Assembly: GCA_902806595.1 (NCBI GenBank)
Contig: CADCXC010000037.1
Location: forward strand, 1,550,001-1,614,000
DNA from: Pyrenopolyporus hunteri
Taxonomy: Eukaryota; Ascomycota; Sordariomycetes; Xylariales; Hypoxylaceae
Reading direction: 5' to 3'
Length of the DNA stretch: 64,000 bases
Positions 12,561-23,413 of this stretch are shown here, one piece after another. A model generated the notes under the pieces. That model made no database searches, had not been told where the DNA came from, and was given only the letters and a program-made list of their open reading frames with translations. Position 1 is the first letter of the stretch, and each line of letters begins with the position of its first letter. The position numbers and the translations under genes were made by a program.

Positions 12561-15500
12561 ATGTTCTCTGACCCGGCCCCGCGAGCCGGCGGCGGCGACC
12601 GTGGCTTTGTCCCGGTTCCGCAAACCGACGGTCCAGAAAACGACTTCAACAGCGAGCATGGGCACGTGAGTGACCAGCGACGGCGAAGCTGGGTACCAAG
12701 AGATCTTCGCAGCCAATTCCAGCAAGTGCTCGGACGGGGCGCGATTAAATGGGAACGGGATCAAGAAACCGCCCACAACTCGCCAGCCTTTCCGGATATG
12801 ACAGTTGTCGGCGGCAGCTATACGAGCGTCCCAACCAAGCATTGTGAGGAGGCGGATAGCGGGGGGTATATAGAGTATCGCCCTAGTTACTACGGCCCCG
12901 AAGCTGCAGGCCTCTCGCCTATATCAAGTGCAAAGGCTGGTCTAGGGCTGGAAGTCCGATCTGGACCCGTCATTCTTGACTTACCTTCCGGGGGACACTA
13001 TGCCGACGATCCTTGGAGTGACAACAGTTACCACGGGTCCCAAGGAAACACTGAAGAAGATAACCATCGTCTGGGACGCAAGAATTATAAGCCGGCTTTT
13101 CTAAAGGGGAATATTTTGATCGTTCTGTTATTGACCATAGTAGCTCTCGTCGCGTTGGCCGAGGTTGCGATCCAACTTCTTCCTAATGGATTTGGGGTTA
13201 GTCCACCTCATACGCATGAGAGCATTACGGCGGCCAGCCTTCGATCACTTTCTGGTGATACACACAATCTGCCTAATAATTTGGGTTATTTCAAACGCCG
13301 GAATGAAACCGCGCCTCTTACCACGCCCAGCACTACACCACCTTCAAGCTCATTATCTCAAACCGCGACAGTGCCATCGGCCTCAGAACCTCAGCCGTCA
13401 ATTACGCTACCTTCGCCTTTTCCCACAGACACGCTTTCTTCGCCAACCTCGCCTCCAACAACTTCGTCATCGTCTATGTCTAAAACTCAGGAGAGTACTG
13501 AGTCCCGGGAAAGTTCATCAACTAGAGACCCTATATCGGGTCATCCAGGTAGCTCGGAACATTCAGGTCAACCTCCAATACCAATTACCCCTTCTAGCTC
13601 AGAGCATTCAAGCCAAACCCCAATACCGATTACCCCTTCTAGCCCAAACCCTCCCCTGAGCCCGGGCCCCAATCCCACCATAACGGATACGATTCCCACG
13701 GCTTCCAACCCTACTGTAACAGAGACGATGACGTTGCCCCCACTTCCGCCTTCCGTGAGTGTAACTAATTCAGATTCACTTTCAACGCCGTCTATGAGCC
13801 TTTCATTGCCAAACCCAACAGGGTCTTCGGGTGCCACGGTTGCTCCGTCCGAAACTACTACAGGCCATTTCACCAGCACATCTAAAGCCAACCCCTCGAG
13901 TGCAACTATCACCCAAATACCTCCTGGTGAATCAAATAGCGCAGATAGCCATACCATGACCAAGTCGCATAGCACATCGTATCATCCCCCTAGTGTGACC
14001 GCGGGGAATGGCTTATCCCTTACGGGGCCAAGTCCCGACCTCCCAACAATAGCACCTACGCTACCGAAACCCTTTGTGACAATCACAAAGAGTCCGGACG
14101 GACAGCCACCGCCACCACCTATTACGAAAACTATAACTACTTTTACAAGCCAAGGTGATACAGTATTCCCCACTACTATATTGAACGTTATCAAGGCCGA
14201 TGTCGACAACGTAATAACGGAATACGTAACCACCCATACGGATCTTCATGGCAAACCAACTTGGACAGAGACTATCCTCGCGGGGGGAGCCTTAGAAACG
14301 ACGATTTTTACCGATGACCGTGGAAACCCTACAAGCACGGCGATACTCGTTAAACTTCACCAACCACGCCGTACAACCCTCGTAGACAACCAAGGACGGG
14401 CAACCTCTACACAAGAATATTATCTCGTCTCATCCACGCGGACCTTATACGACGCAGACGGTCGTCCGACGGCTACGGAAACTTCTATAGTCACGGAAGT
14501 TCCGACGCGTATTACCCTTTTCAATGCCAAAGGCTTCGCTACGGAGACGAGAACCGAACTCGTGCCTATTAGCTCTTCGACAACTACCGCCATCGCAACG
14601 CCGACCCTGGAAGTTTCGGCTAAGAAGGTGAACGTAACCCCTATTTCAGATGGTCAGCATTTCCTGGGGCTTATGCTTCCTACCTTCATTGCGATTGCTG
14701 TGTCAGTTCCGATACGACTCCTCGATCAAACCGTGAGGCTCTACCAACCCTTCCACGCTTTAGTGTCGCCCCGCGGAGCACTAGCCCGTGACAGTATATG
14801 TTTCCAGACCGCCGACATGTTGTGTCTTAGGGCGCGTTTTCACTCATTGTTAAATGGTCAGGTGCTGCTCACATTAACTGGGCTTCTACTCTTAGGGAGC
14901 TTGGTCATCGTGCCGTTAAGTTCCGAAATCATTCGTATTGTTCTCGAGGGGCCGGAATGTACTACGTCAAACGGCAATACACTGACTTGTAACATGGTAC
15001 TCAGTGTTTGCTCTGTTCCGGCGCAGATATTCGTGGGGCTCCTCGCTTCGATAGCGATCCTTCTCGGGGTAACTATCGCTGTGCTTCGAAAATGGGAGAC
15101 GGGGCTTGACTGGAACCCCTGGAGCCTATTCCGCATGGGGTACCTAGCCGGAAATAATGAGATCCGGACCCTGCTATTGCGACGTCTACGCGAGAAAAAT
15201 GGCCGCGTGACGAATACAGAGGCAAACCAGACCTTTAATGGAATACCGTTTGTCTTGGACTATTGGAAGGATAATGCGGAGCTCAAATATAGCATCTTAA
15301 TTCCAAATGAGACACAAGCTCTAAGGAAGGACGGGAAGTCGGTTACTTTCGGCAAGATTAAGACGCCACGACGCCGGCGGAAGGGTAACTCAGTACCCTT
15401 CTTCATACTTACGTGGCCTGGGAGGCTTCTATTCCTAGCCCTGTTGTGTGCCGTAATGATTTCTCTACCAGTTTATGATATAAATGGGCGGGGCCAAGAT

Positions 15501-16084
15501 GGCACTCAATTCATGATGGGTAGATGGCGCGTGGTGCGATTTATCTTCATCTGCGTCGGTGTTTTAATAACGTTAATCTGGGGGTCATTCTTCTATGGTG
15601 AGTTTCAATTTGCCTCTGCTTTTTGATTATTATGCTAACGAAGTATCCAGCTGTTGCGTTCATCAGCCCTCACAGGTTACTCCATCGGATTCGGCTCTAC
15701 AATGGAGAGGCCATATACATGACGCCTTCAACTAATCCGTTCGATGGAATTCGGTCGTCGTTGATGCCCGGGCGTCAGGATTTCTATCTCGGGCTCGTCT
15801 CAGCCGTCTCGATCTTATCCGAAATCCTCCCAATCCTCCTCAGTACGGCACTGGATAAATCCGCCGAAGGATTCTGGGCGCACACAGTCTGCTACTGGAT
15901 GGGACTAAGTGTATTGAGTATAATGATACTCACGGTGGTAGGCTCGTTCTTTGTAATGTGGCCACACATGCCGATCGATCCCAGCACTATCGCGGGTGGA
16001 ATGTACTATGCATTAACTAATTTCGTGTCTATGAACCCATCTTCCGGGCTTCTTCTTGGCAGAGTAAACCATAGTGCCGTTTAA
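12561..16084 (+). CDS. DUF3433-family multi-pass membrane protein with mucin-like ectodomain
   Basis: Two exons (12561-15597, 15651-16084) across a 53-bp intron with a GCTAAC branch give 1156 aa. Layout: cytosolic N-terminus (1-180); one strong membrane helix at about 184-207 (ILIVLLLTIVALVALAEV); a Ser/Thr/Pro-rich stretch (about 245-540) with an imperfect repeat around HS-Q-P-IPITPSS; about five degenerate repeats with the core D-x-x-G-x-(P/A)-T-x-T at 555-665; then at least six further helices from about 703 (LMLPTFIAIAVSVPIRLL, 767, 822, 954, 994 and two in exon 2). The segment LYQPFHAL after the second helix is characteristic of DUF3433 proteins. It is probably a plasma-membrane protein with a heavily O-glycosylated wall-facing domain, which suggests a wall-sensing or anchoring role (inference). 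It converges with the NmrA-like gene 140 bp away. Confidence 0.85.
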
Positions 16085-16224
16085 TGGGGCGGGACGATGG
16101 GATGAAAAGGAGACCTACCTAGGTTGATAAACGGAGTTAGGAATTAAGAAGGGAAATGATTCTTATCCAGGTTTGATGTGCTCTATAGATATTCTTATAC
16201 CCACTTGTTAGTTGCTAGGTACAC

Positions 16225-17352
16225 TTAGTTATATTGGACGTCGTTCTCAGCAAGGCCGATAGCAACCTTGGTCCATTCATCAAGCTCTTCATTCGGAAGA
16301 CCGAGAAGATCGTTAGCAAGTCCCCCGCGCCTCTCGAAATTGTTACCGCCGTCCCTGAAGGTTCTACTATATAAAAGCTGTTGGTAAAATGACATATCAC
16401 CAGCAAAAACCCGTTTCTGGGCTTCTTCGAAGCGTTTCTGGCACCCTTCATACTCAATCTTCCAGTCTGACTCTTTAGTGCCTGTAACTCGAAGGACACT
16501 AGCGAACATGTCCTTCTGGCTGAGGAGAAATGAGGATACGTAAATGTACCTGTTCTTGTACTTTGATAGGCTTAAACCCCCTTCCTTCTCCGGCTCGATG
16601 GGCAACGAAAGCAGTTTAGCTACAGCTCTTCCAGTCTGCGGGGTGGTCTGCGGGTGAGATTTGGGACTTGTTAGTGGACCGAAGAAATTCTCGGGCCTTT
16701 TCTGCTGAGGATACTCACGACGGTGTGCATCTTGGTTTCGCCATCATCAAAAAAGGTCCAAGTTCGGTTCTTCCAATCCATGCCGTATGTGTTCCTTCCA
16801 AGCGCAAGACTCAATTCGTACCAGAAGCCCGTTACCACACCAATCCACGAGCTCTTCCCCAAATCTTCGATCAGCTTACGGGCATGGCCTTCAGCTTCGC
16901 CTAGTAGGATATCCTTGGCCAGGACTTCGTCAGCTAAGTCGCACCCCCACTCATTGGGCAGCACAAAAGGAACATTAGCGGCAGCGGCGGCTCTAACTAG
17001 TTTCAGCTGAATCTCCGGCGGCGCCCGCGATTTCATGGTTATAACTAGGGCGTCGATACCCCGTAGTGCATCCACCAGCGTCGATTCGTCATCGTAGTCT
17101 ACCTTGGCTACTTTTACTGTCGCAGGGGCAGAATTAGCCGCCGGGCTGTCTTTACGCGTGATGGCGGTAATCTCATGATTTCCAAGCCTTAGAAGCTCCT
17201 GAACGATAGGTTTCCCAACTGTGCCGGTGGCCTTCAAGAAAATGACGGTTAGCAAAAGTCGCAGTTGGCCCATATGGCGGCGAAATTTATAAGCACTCCC
17301 AGATACTTACACCGACGACCGCCACGCTCTTGACAAAATTTCTAGATGACAT
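16225..17352 (-). CDS. NmrA-like / isoflavone-reductase-like NAD(P)-binding oxidoreductase
   Basis: Minus strand, three exons (17352-17311, 17231-16719, 16647-16225), introns of 79 and 71 bp, all phase 0, giving 325 aa, the usual length of CipA/isoflavone-reductase-like proteins. Splicing of the 14-codon first exon is what completes the dinucleotide-binding motif VAVVGATGTVGKP (G-x-x-G-x-x-G) at residues 10-22. The Rossmann half continues with AITRKDS, VDYDDE and ALVITMKS, followed by the family's NEWGCD segment. The C-terminal half is helical. The likely role is a cytosolic NAD(P)H-dependent reductase or a redox-sensing NmrA-type regulator; the substrate cannot be read from the sequence. It is convergent with the DUF3433 gene. 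Confidence 0.87.
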
Positions 17353-17841
17353 ATCCACGGCTAAAGAATAAACTTAGCAACGTGCTTCTTTCTGGAGAGT
17401 GATAGGTGTATGGCTTAAAGCCGAAAGAGTAGTTTGTCTAATTTTAGTTCAACCTGAGTTTTACATTTATAAAAGGAGAGCAAGGGGGACTATAGCTTAA
17501 CTTATATACACGACACGAAAGTAATGGAGGTTTCGGAGCCCGAATCATAGTCTCGCGCCTTGTATTGGGTATTCTCGGTGTTCAAGTTCTATTAGCGGAC
17601 TTAATTCCCACCAACTGACGGAGTTAATCAATTTCCCAAATGGGTAATCCATTCTCTAGTCAAGCTTGGTCTGGAAGACTAGAAGAAGAACATCGCTGGC
17701 AGATCACGGCTTTAAGATCTATTTCGCTGTTTAGATAAAGGACTTATTTTGGTTGTATATGGTCGGACGATTCCCTCGGGTTCTTGACGGACTCAGGCTC
17801 TCATTAAGGGGTCGGAGTTTGCAGTTCGTTCTCCAGTCAGC

Positions 17842-17883
17842 ACCGTAACTCCAACAGGAGTAACCGTAACTCCAACAGGAGTA
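17842..17883. repeat. Tandem 21-bp duplication containing an inverted repeat
   Basis: Two identical 21-bp units beginning ACCGTAACTCC lie head to tail. Each contains the small hairpin ACTCC-AACA-GGAGT. It lies about 490 bp upstream of the NmrA-like gene's start codon (that gene runs away on the minus strand), so it could be a duplicated protein-binding site. Confidence 0.6.
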
Positions 17884-18317
17884 TTAGAAATAGATCCAAA
17901 CTAGTCGTGTTGAAACGCTAACCAGCCCCATCGGCATATTTCATCTTAAGGGTATAAAGCTGTCAGTGGCGACTGGACATGAGCTGGGTCGCATGTGTAG
18001 GTGGATGAAAAGAAGTTACTCGTAAACGTTTTGTACGCAACGAAAATATTATCCGCTAGCTGCCCCATTTATGGTAGGTTAATACCTACCTAGGTAGTTA
18101 TCCGGTACCGAGCTAGATATACGCCTTGCCTTAAGAAACATCCACCACGGCTTGGTAGTTACCAGTAAAACGCATTTTACTTTAGTTTTACAGGATATAA
18201 GTACCAGGTAGTTAGGTATTACGTAGGCGTGGAGCCGCCTATGTATTGTGTATGGGATGAATAGTGTGTATTAGAGGACTAGACTCCCTTAGAACGGAAT
18301 CTGGCAGTAAGGGCTAT

Positions 18318-18374
18318 ATGGTGGGCCATTCCCCCAAAACCGCCAACCCGCCAGAACGACTGAAAATTGATGAC
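18318..18374 (-). mobile_element. Solo terminal inverted repeat of the hAT-like MITE
   Basis: About 57 bp starting ATGGTGGGCCATTCCCCC match the inverted right end of copy B almost perfectly up to GATGACA, then similarity stops. It is the remnant of another family member in the opposite orientation, 330 bp left of copy B. Confidence 0.7.
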
Positions 18375-18704
18375 AGTCTAGTAGCCGCTAAATGTCTAAA
18401 ACCACATAGACTCCTATGAGGTTGGTAAGTATCACGTAGGTATAATGGGGGCGTTGTATTCTCTGGCTAGTGCTAATTTTGTTTGAGTAACCTGGTTAGT
18501 TTCATAGCAATCGTTGTTACGCCTTTTTAATCGATGCATTAATATCACACCTTTTCATAGATAGGTAATCGCTTCTAATACCGTCGCGACGAAGCCAGAT
18601 TCCGTTCTTGTTAATAGTGTGTTCCCTCTTTTAAGGTAGGGATCCCTAAAACAGCCGAGGTACCCACAGGAGGTAAAGTCAGCCATCAAACCTATGACTA
18701 TCGA

Positions 18705-19335
18705 CGGCTGGCCATTTGCCATGAAACCGCCAACCCGCCAAAACGCTGAAAGAAAGATGACATAAGCCATATATATGCGTATAGACGACTAGAAAAAAGA
18801 TGACATAATCGCATGTCTAGCTTCACAAAGATGATATAATGCGAGAAAAGATGACATAACATGCGGTTAGCGGGTTTTTAAAGAAACTTCTTTATACGTA
18901 TCGTCATGGTAATGAGGGTATTCCCATGTATTTAGAGCTTATAGCCGTATAGCTATACCATTCTAAAGGTAGGATATGCTATGTATTGACAATTTCAAGA
19001 TTATAATATTTTTTAGAGGAGTGTTTACGTATCTATCGAGTGGGTATGCGGGTAAGAGATATCTAAGTACCTAGGTAGGTAATCACGCATATAATTCATC
19101 ACATACTAATAACTAATATCTTCAAAACTAAAAGGTTAGAAAAATAAATAAAATAATTAAAAATAGTAATCAAGTTAACTAATTTTCGAAATATTTAAAT
19201 CTTTAAACCGTATATTTCTACCTATTTTATTTAATTAATTATAGATTTTTATCATTTAAGAATTCTTTTACGGCTTATGTCATCAATTTTCAGTTGTTTT
19301 GGCGGGTTGGCGGTTTGGGGGGAATGGCCCACCAT
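18705..19335 (+). mobile_element. hAT-like MITE, copy B, best preserved
   Basis: 631-bp element without coding capacity. Flanking octamers actatcga (18697-18704) and actatcta (19336-19343) match at 7 of 8 positions, supporting an 8-bp target-site duplication typical of hAT transposition. Imperfect terminal inverted repeats of about 60 bp share ACCGCCAACCCGCC. GATGACATAA subterminal repeats lie at 18756, 18799 and 18850 (last base C in the third). It is the least mutated of the three copies in the window. Confidence 0.82.
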
Positions 19336-19849
19336 ACTATCTAAATAGTACGATCACACTAAGAGAAGTATGTAAGTAGCAATAGCCTTGAGTTTGACCA
19401 AGGTTGATATAACTAGGATATTTACACCGAAACATCACATGTTTAACATCCCGAAGGGCTAGGAAACAGAACGATACTTGATGAGTTCCTTCGAAGTCAT
19501 ATCCTGTTGGTATTAGGTTCCTCGTATTATACATAAGTAGTATCACATTGTAACATCATTGCCTCAGTCCTTCCTCTACAAAGTCATGGAATATGATCTT
19601 GAACTGGATGAAATACGATAACCTTGTTAGACATTGTCAATTCACTGACACATCCTCTTCGTCGATATTCTATGATTTGAAGCGAATTAGGAAGCCATTG
19701 TGAGCGCAGAAATTAATGTTTACGATGTTGCAATCCTAACTGACTTGGCATCGCTTTTAGGTAGCATATAAACCGCCCACGCCAAGATGGCGCAAAATTG
19801 GGCCTGCGTCTTTTTCAGAGAAGGCCAAGAGTTATAGTCTATGAGAACG

Positions 19850-19860
19850 ACCATCAAGGT
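19850..19860 (-). promoter_or_regulatory. Zinc-response-element-like site upstream of the Cys/His-module gene
   Basis: ACCATCAAGGT, the reverse complement of the ACCTTGATGGT upstream of the ZIP gene. It differs at one position from the yeast Zap1 consensus ACCTTNAAGGT and contains CAAGGT. A second half-site, ACCTTGAA, lies at 19901-19908. The site is 420 bp upstream of the ATG at 20280. Function is inferred from motif and context only. Confidence 0.45.
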
Positions 19861-20279
19861 TGTTCTGGGCATTCTTCAGGTATGAAGTATGTTCACTCTG
19901 ACCTTGAAATCGGCGGCTCGAGGAAGGCTTCATGAGACAAGCGGGAGATTTATGAGCTCGTGACTATCCACAACCTCTCTTGGCGGTAACCTGTATGGTC
20001 AAGAGTCGGGCCAAAGAATCTAGACAGGGACATAATAGTTCAGCTTCCTAACCAGGATCCTCGGTTGAATATCGTGGCGATTCAACTCAAAAGTGGAAAT
20101 ACTAGGCCGTCATCGAATCTAGGCTATCATCGAGGTGCCAGGTACTGACCGAAGAAAATGACTCGACGAATCTGGATGCTTACATATATAAGCCGATCGC
20201 TGGCCTCATCGATCACTCCGACTCGCCAACGGCTCACCTACTCTATCTTCGCCCATAAAATCCTCCAGGTTTTATAAAA

Positions 20280-20841
20280 ATGCAGAACTTTGGTGCCTTA
20301 CTCGGCCTCTTCCTCGCCGCTTCGGGGACTGTTGCGCAATCTCTGCCTCCGTCCCCGACCGCATCCGTCGGATGCCATCCTCACGTTGACCATTGGTAAG
20401 ACGCTTCCTTATCCCAACTATCGGGAAACTACCTCGCAGGATACTTACCCGGGTAGGCACTGCGATGGACCTGTTTCGACTACCGCGTCCGCGGCCGAGT
20501 CTAACACCACCCAGACGCTGGCGCCGAGCCCTACTGAGTCGGTTGGCTGCCATCCTCATGGAGATCATTGGCATTGCGATGGTCCCGCGGCTTCTGCTAC
20601 CAGCTCTGTGATCTCCGGAGGCGGTGACGACGACGACCACGAAGAAACCGGCAGCCTCGCGCCCAGCCCCACGGAATCTGTGGGTTGCCATCCTCATGGA
20701 GATCATTGGCACTGCTCAGGGCCTGCAGTGCCCACTAATACATCGACTGCGGTGCCGGAAACTGGAAGTGCTACAAGATTTGGATTTGGCGGCGTCGCGG
20801 TCATGGGGGCGTTGTTCGCGGCTGTGGGTATGGTTCTCTAG
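20280..20841 (+). CDS. Secreted, probably GPI-anchored protein with three Cys/His (CHPHxDHWHC) modules
   Basis: Two exons (20280-20395, 20457-20841) across a 61-bp intron give 166 aa; the splice restores the Trp of the first module (TG|G), strong support for the model. Residues 1-19 are a signal peptide (LLGLFLAASGTVA, then QS). Three copies of a unit of about 20 residues follow, core PSPTxSVGCHPHGDHWHC, with V for G in the first. They are separated by Ser/Thr-rich linkers, one holding an Asp run (GGGDDDDHEE). The C-terminus is hydrophobic (FGFGGVAVMGALFAAVGMVL) after a small-residue stretch, as expected of a GPI signal. Each module offers two Cys and four His, so metal binding, most likely zinc, is a reasonable inference. 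The gene lies 796 bp upstream of a ZIP transporter whose ectodomain has related units. It is not the HRxxH-type zincophore Pra1/Aspf2. Confidence 0.85.
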
Positions 20842-21637
20842 TTACCCAGGGACATCACGGGCTCGTATATACTATGCCTCTGATCAAGTTTAAGAGTCCC
20901 GCGCGGAGTCGATATGTAGAAACAGGATACACGCATGGAACTTTGCGTATGATCACGGGTCACACAAATAATACTATCGATATATATTCTTCTAACTACC
21001 ATTATATATACTATTTACCGTTCTGCCGCGAAACCTAATTACTTACTGCCAAATCCCTATTTCGGTCTCTCACACTGCAGTGTATACCTGTTTACCTAGG
21101 TAGTATATTCGTTATAGTTTGGAGTCCTCAGTTAATGTAGAATTTTCCAACGTGGATAATACAGGCAACGACAACGTGTTGTTGGTATGCTCTAGATCCT
21201 TGAAGTCGCTAAACGCCTACTACCGAGGGTCTTGACTTCTCAATTGCTATAATTTTTCAAAAGCTTACCCCGGTTTTCTTTTCTCATTCGGACCTACTAA
21301 ACATTCACAGGACAGCCAGGGGAAGCTATGTGGGGGTTTAAGGGAACCTAGGATACACTTCTTATAAATGCCAAGTACAGCTTCCTAAGATGTCGAGAAG
21401 TCAAAACTACCTTGATGGTCAGAAGTCTCCTTTTAGGATACAGATCATAGTTTAGTCCAACTGCAACCCGTTGTAGAAGCTCTAGCTTCGATGTCTATAT
21501 AATGCGGCTACGCTAATGACATTGTACGCTTATCCGACGCAGCCACGACCTGCATCAACATATTTCATCTTCAAGCCTTAGTCAGAGGCCCCGACTAACT
21601 TGACTCCTTAGTTAAGACGACGTCTACATTGGGCAAA
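20842..21637. other. Intergenic between the Cys/His-module gene and the ZIP gene
   Basis: About 800 bp serving as 3' end of one gene and promoter of the next. Contains one zinc-element-like site (21409-21419) and a CCTAGGTA motif near 21098. No coding frame. Confidence 0.6.
21409..21419 (+). promoter_or_regulatory. Zinc-response-element-like site upstream of the ZIP gene
   Basis: ACCTTGATGGT, 218 bp upstream of the ZIP start codon, identical on the opposite strand to 19850-19860 before the neighbouring Cys/His-module gene. One mismatch to the yeast Zap1 element ACCTTNAAGGT. Zinc-regulated control of both genes by a Zap1/ZafA-type factor is inferred. Confidence 0.5.
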
Positions 21638-23413
21638 ATGAGTCGTTTCCGAAGTCCTCTGACCACAACACTGGTCGCCTTTCTCTTCTCAATGGATGCT
21701 CTTTCCTACGCTGCGGCGTCGTATCTCTCTCCAAGATCTACACGATCGAGTCCTATAACTGCGATGGATACAATGAATCCCATACTCCCTCGCGCTACTG
21801 AGAGCTTTACTGCTGTATCGGGTTGCCATCAGCATGGAACTTCGGTGTAAGCGGCGAAGTTCGATCGTCTATAAATGTGTGCTGACAGGGATATAGTTTC
21901 TGTCTATACGGCACAGACGAATTTCAGGTTATCGTACCGGCGACGGCGACAGGCGAACCCCCAGCTTCATACACAGGGTGTTATAAACGCGAGGATGAAT
22001 CGTACGTCAGTGAATTCTATTATGTACTCCGTATGACTAATAGGACAGATTCTGCATTGGCCCGGATGGTACCAACGTCGAAATCATCGGCCTCGACAGT
22101 GAAAGCTCTGGCTCGGGAGAAGGCGGTTCCAGCAGTGAGAGTGGAGGGAGAAACTGTCACTTCCATGCCGGAGTTGAGTAAGAATGCCTTTACTCGCGCG
22201 TTCGTAACATTGGATTCTAATATCTGGCAGACATTGCATCGGCGGCGGGGAGAGTGAGGGCAGCGCAGCAGAGTGCTCACGACGAGATCGAGATTATAAT
22301 GTCCCTCTTAGGATCGGCCTTCTATTCGTAATACTCGTAACGAGCTTCATCGGTTAGTATGGTCATCACCCACATGGGGCGGTAACGATAAGCTTACGAC
22401 GGTCTTCAGGCGTCGCGGGTCCAATATTCCTTAAACCAGTGTTGTCGCATCATTTCCAGACGGTCTTCACCGTTTTGAAGCAATTCGGTACTGGTGTGAT
22501 AATATCGACAGCATTCGTTCACGTAAGTCTCTTAAACTACCTAATTAAAATCCCTATTAAGTTTCACCGCTTACAAGTCACTTCAAGCTCCTCACCCACG
22601 CGGAACTCATGTTCACGAACGAATGTCTCGGGGAACTTGAATATGAAGCAACTACCACGGCGATCGTTATGGCCGGGCTGTTTCTTGCGTTTATCGTAGA
22701 GTACACGAGCCGTCGGCTAGCCCGAAAATTCTGGACGAAGACCACTTATAACAGCGAAGTGGTCGGCGTTGCGGTACTTGAAGCTGGAATAATATTCCAT
22801 TCGCTCCGTAAGTCGGCGTCGTACGTCTATCGTTCATACGTTGATCTAACGCATTATTCAAGTGATCGGTCTTACACTAGTAGTTGCGGGCGATAGTTTC
22901 TTTATCACACTTTTTGTTGTCATCCTTTTTCATCAGATGTTTGAGGGCCTAGCCCTCGGAACTCGCATCGCCTCCGTAGGCCAGCATGTCAGAGTCGACC
23001 CGGATAACGTCCACCATGCGCCTTCGGTTGTGGGTGAATCTTCGTCGGTGCAAAGAGCAACGAGTACGAATAACGGAGACCTGGAGGAAAGCAAAACTAG
23101 GGATTCACTCTCATTGGTCGATAAGCTACTCATGGCTACCGCCTTTGCCTTGATCACCCCGATTGGCATGGCGATCGGTATTGGCGTCCTGAAGCAATTT
23201 AATGGAAACGACCCCAGCACGTTGATCGCCTTGGGCACTCTGGACGCTCTATCCGCCGGGATTCTCACCTGGGTCGGGCTCGTGGAGATGTGGGCAGGAG
23301 ACTGGATGTTTGGTGGCGAGTTGGTAGACGCTGGGCCGTTGACGACGACCCTCGCTGGATTTGGACTCGTTGCTGGCATGGCTCTGATGAGTTTCTTGGG
23401 TAAATGGGCGTGA
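21638..23413 (+). CDS. ZIP-family zinc transporter with Cys/His-rich extracellular domain
   Basis: Seven exons (21638-21846, 21897-22001, 22049-22177, 22231-22352, 22410-22522, 22588-22807, 22863-23413), six introns of 47-65 bp, reading frame kept throughout, 482 aa. A signal-anchor-like start is followed by an ectodomain with Cys/His units GCHQHGTSVFC, GCYKREDESFC and NCHFHAGVEHC. The ZIP core comprises TM1 (RIGLLFVILVTSFIG), TM2 with FGTGVIISTAFVH, LLTHAEL, TM3, TM4 with FHSLLIGLTLVVAGD, TM5 with FHQMFEGLALGTR carrying the conserved His/Glu pair (HxxxEG), and three further helices. A His-poor, Ser-rich loop separates TM5 and TM6. It should import Zn(II) at the plasma membrane. The extended ectodomain is like that of alkaline-expressed transporters such as Aspergillus ZrfC. 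Likely induced by zinc starvation through the site at 21409-21419. Confidence 0.92.

Larger units (their letters stand above)
17353..20279. other. Intergenic with MITE copy B, a solo MITE end and a 21-bp duplication
   Basis: About 2.9 kb with no credible gene. Holds the tandem 21-bp repeat at 17842-17883, a solo MITE terminus at 18318-18374, MITE copy B at 18705-19335, and in the last 450 bp the probable promoter of the Cys/His-module gene, with zinc-element-like motifs and a TATATAAG box near 20186-20194. Confidence 0.65.
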
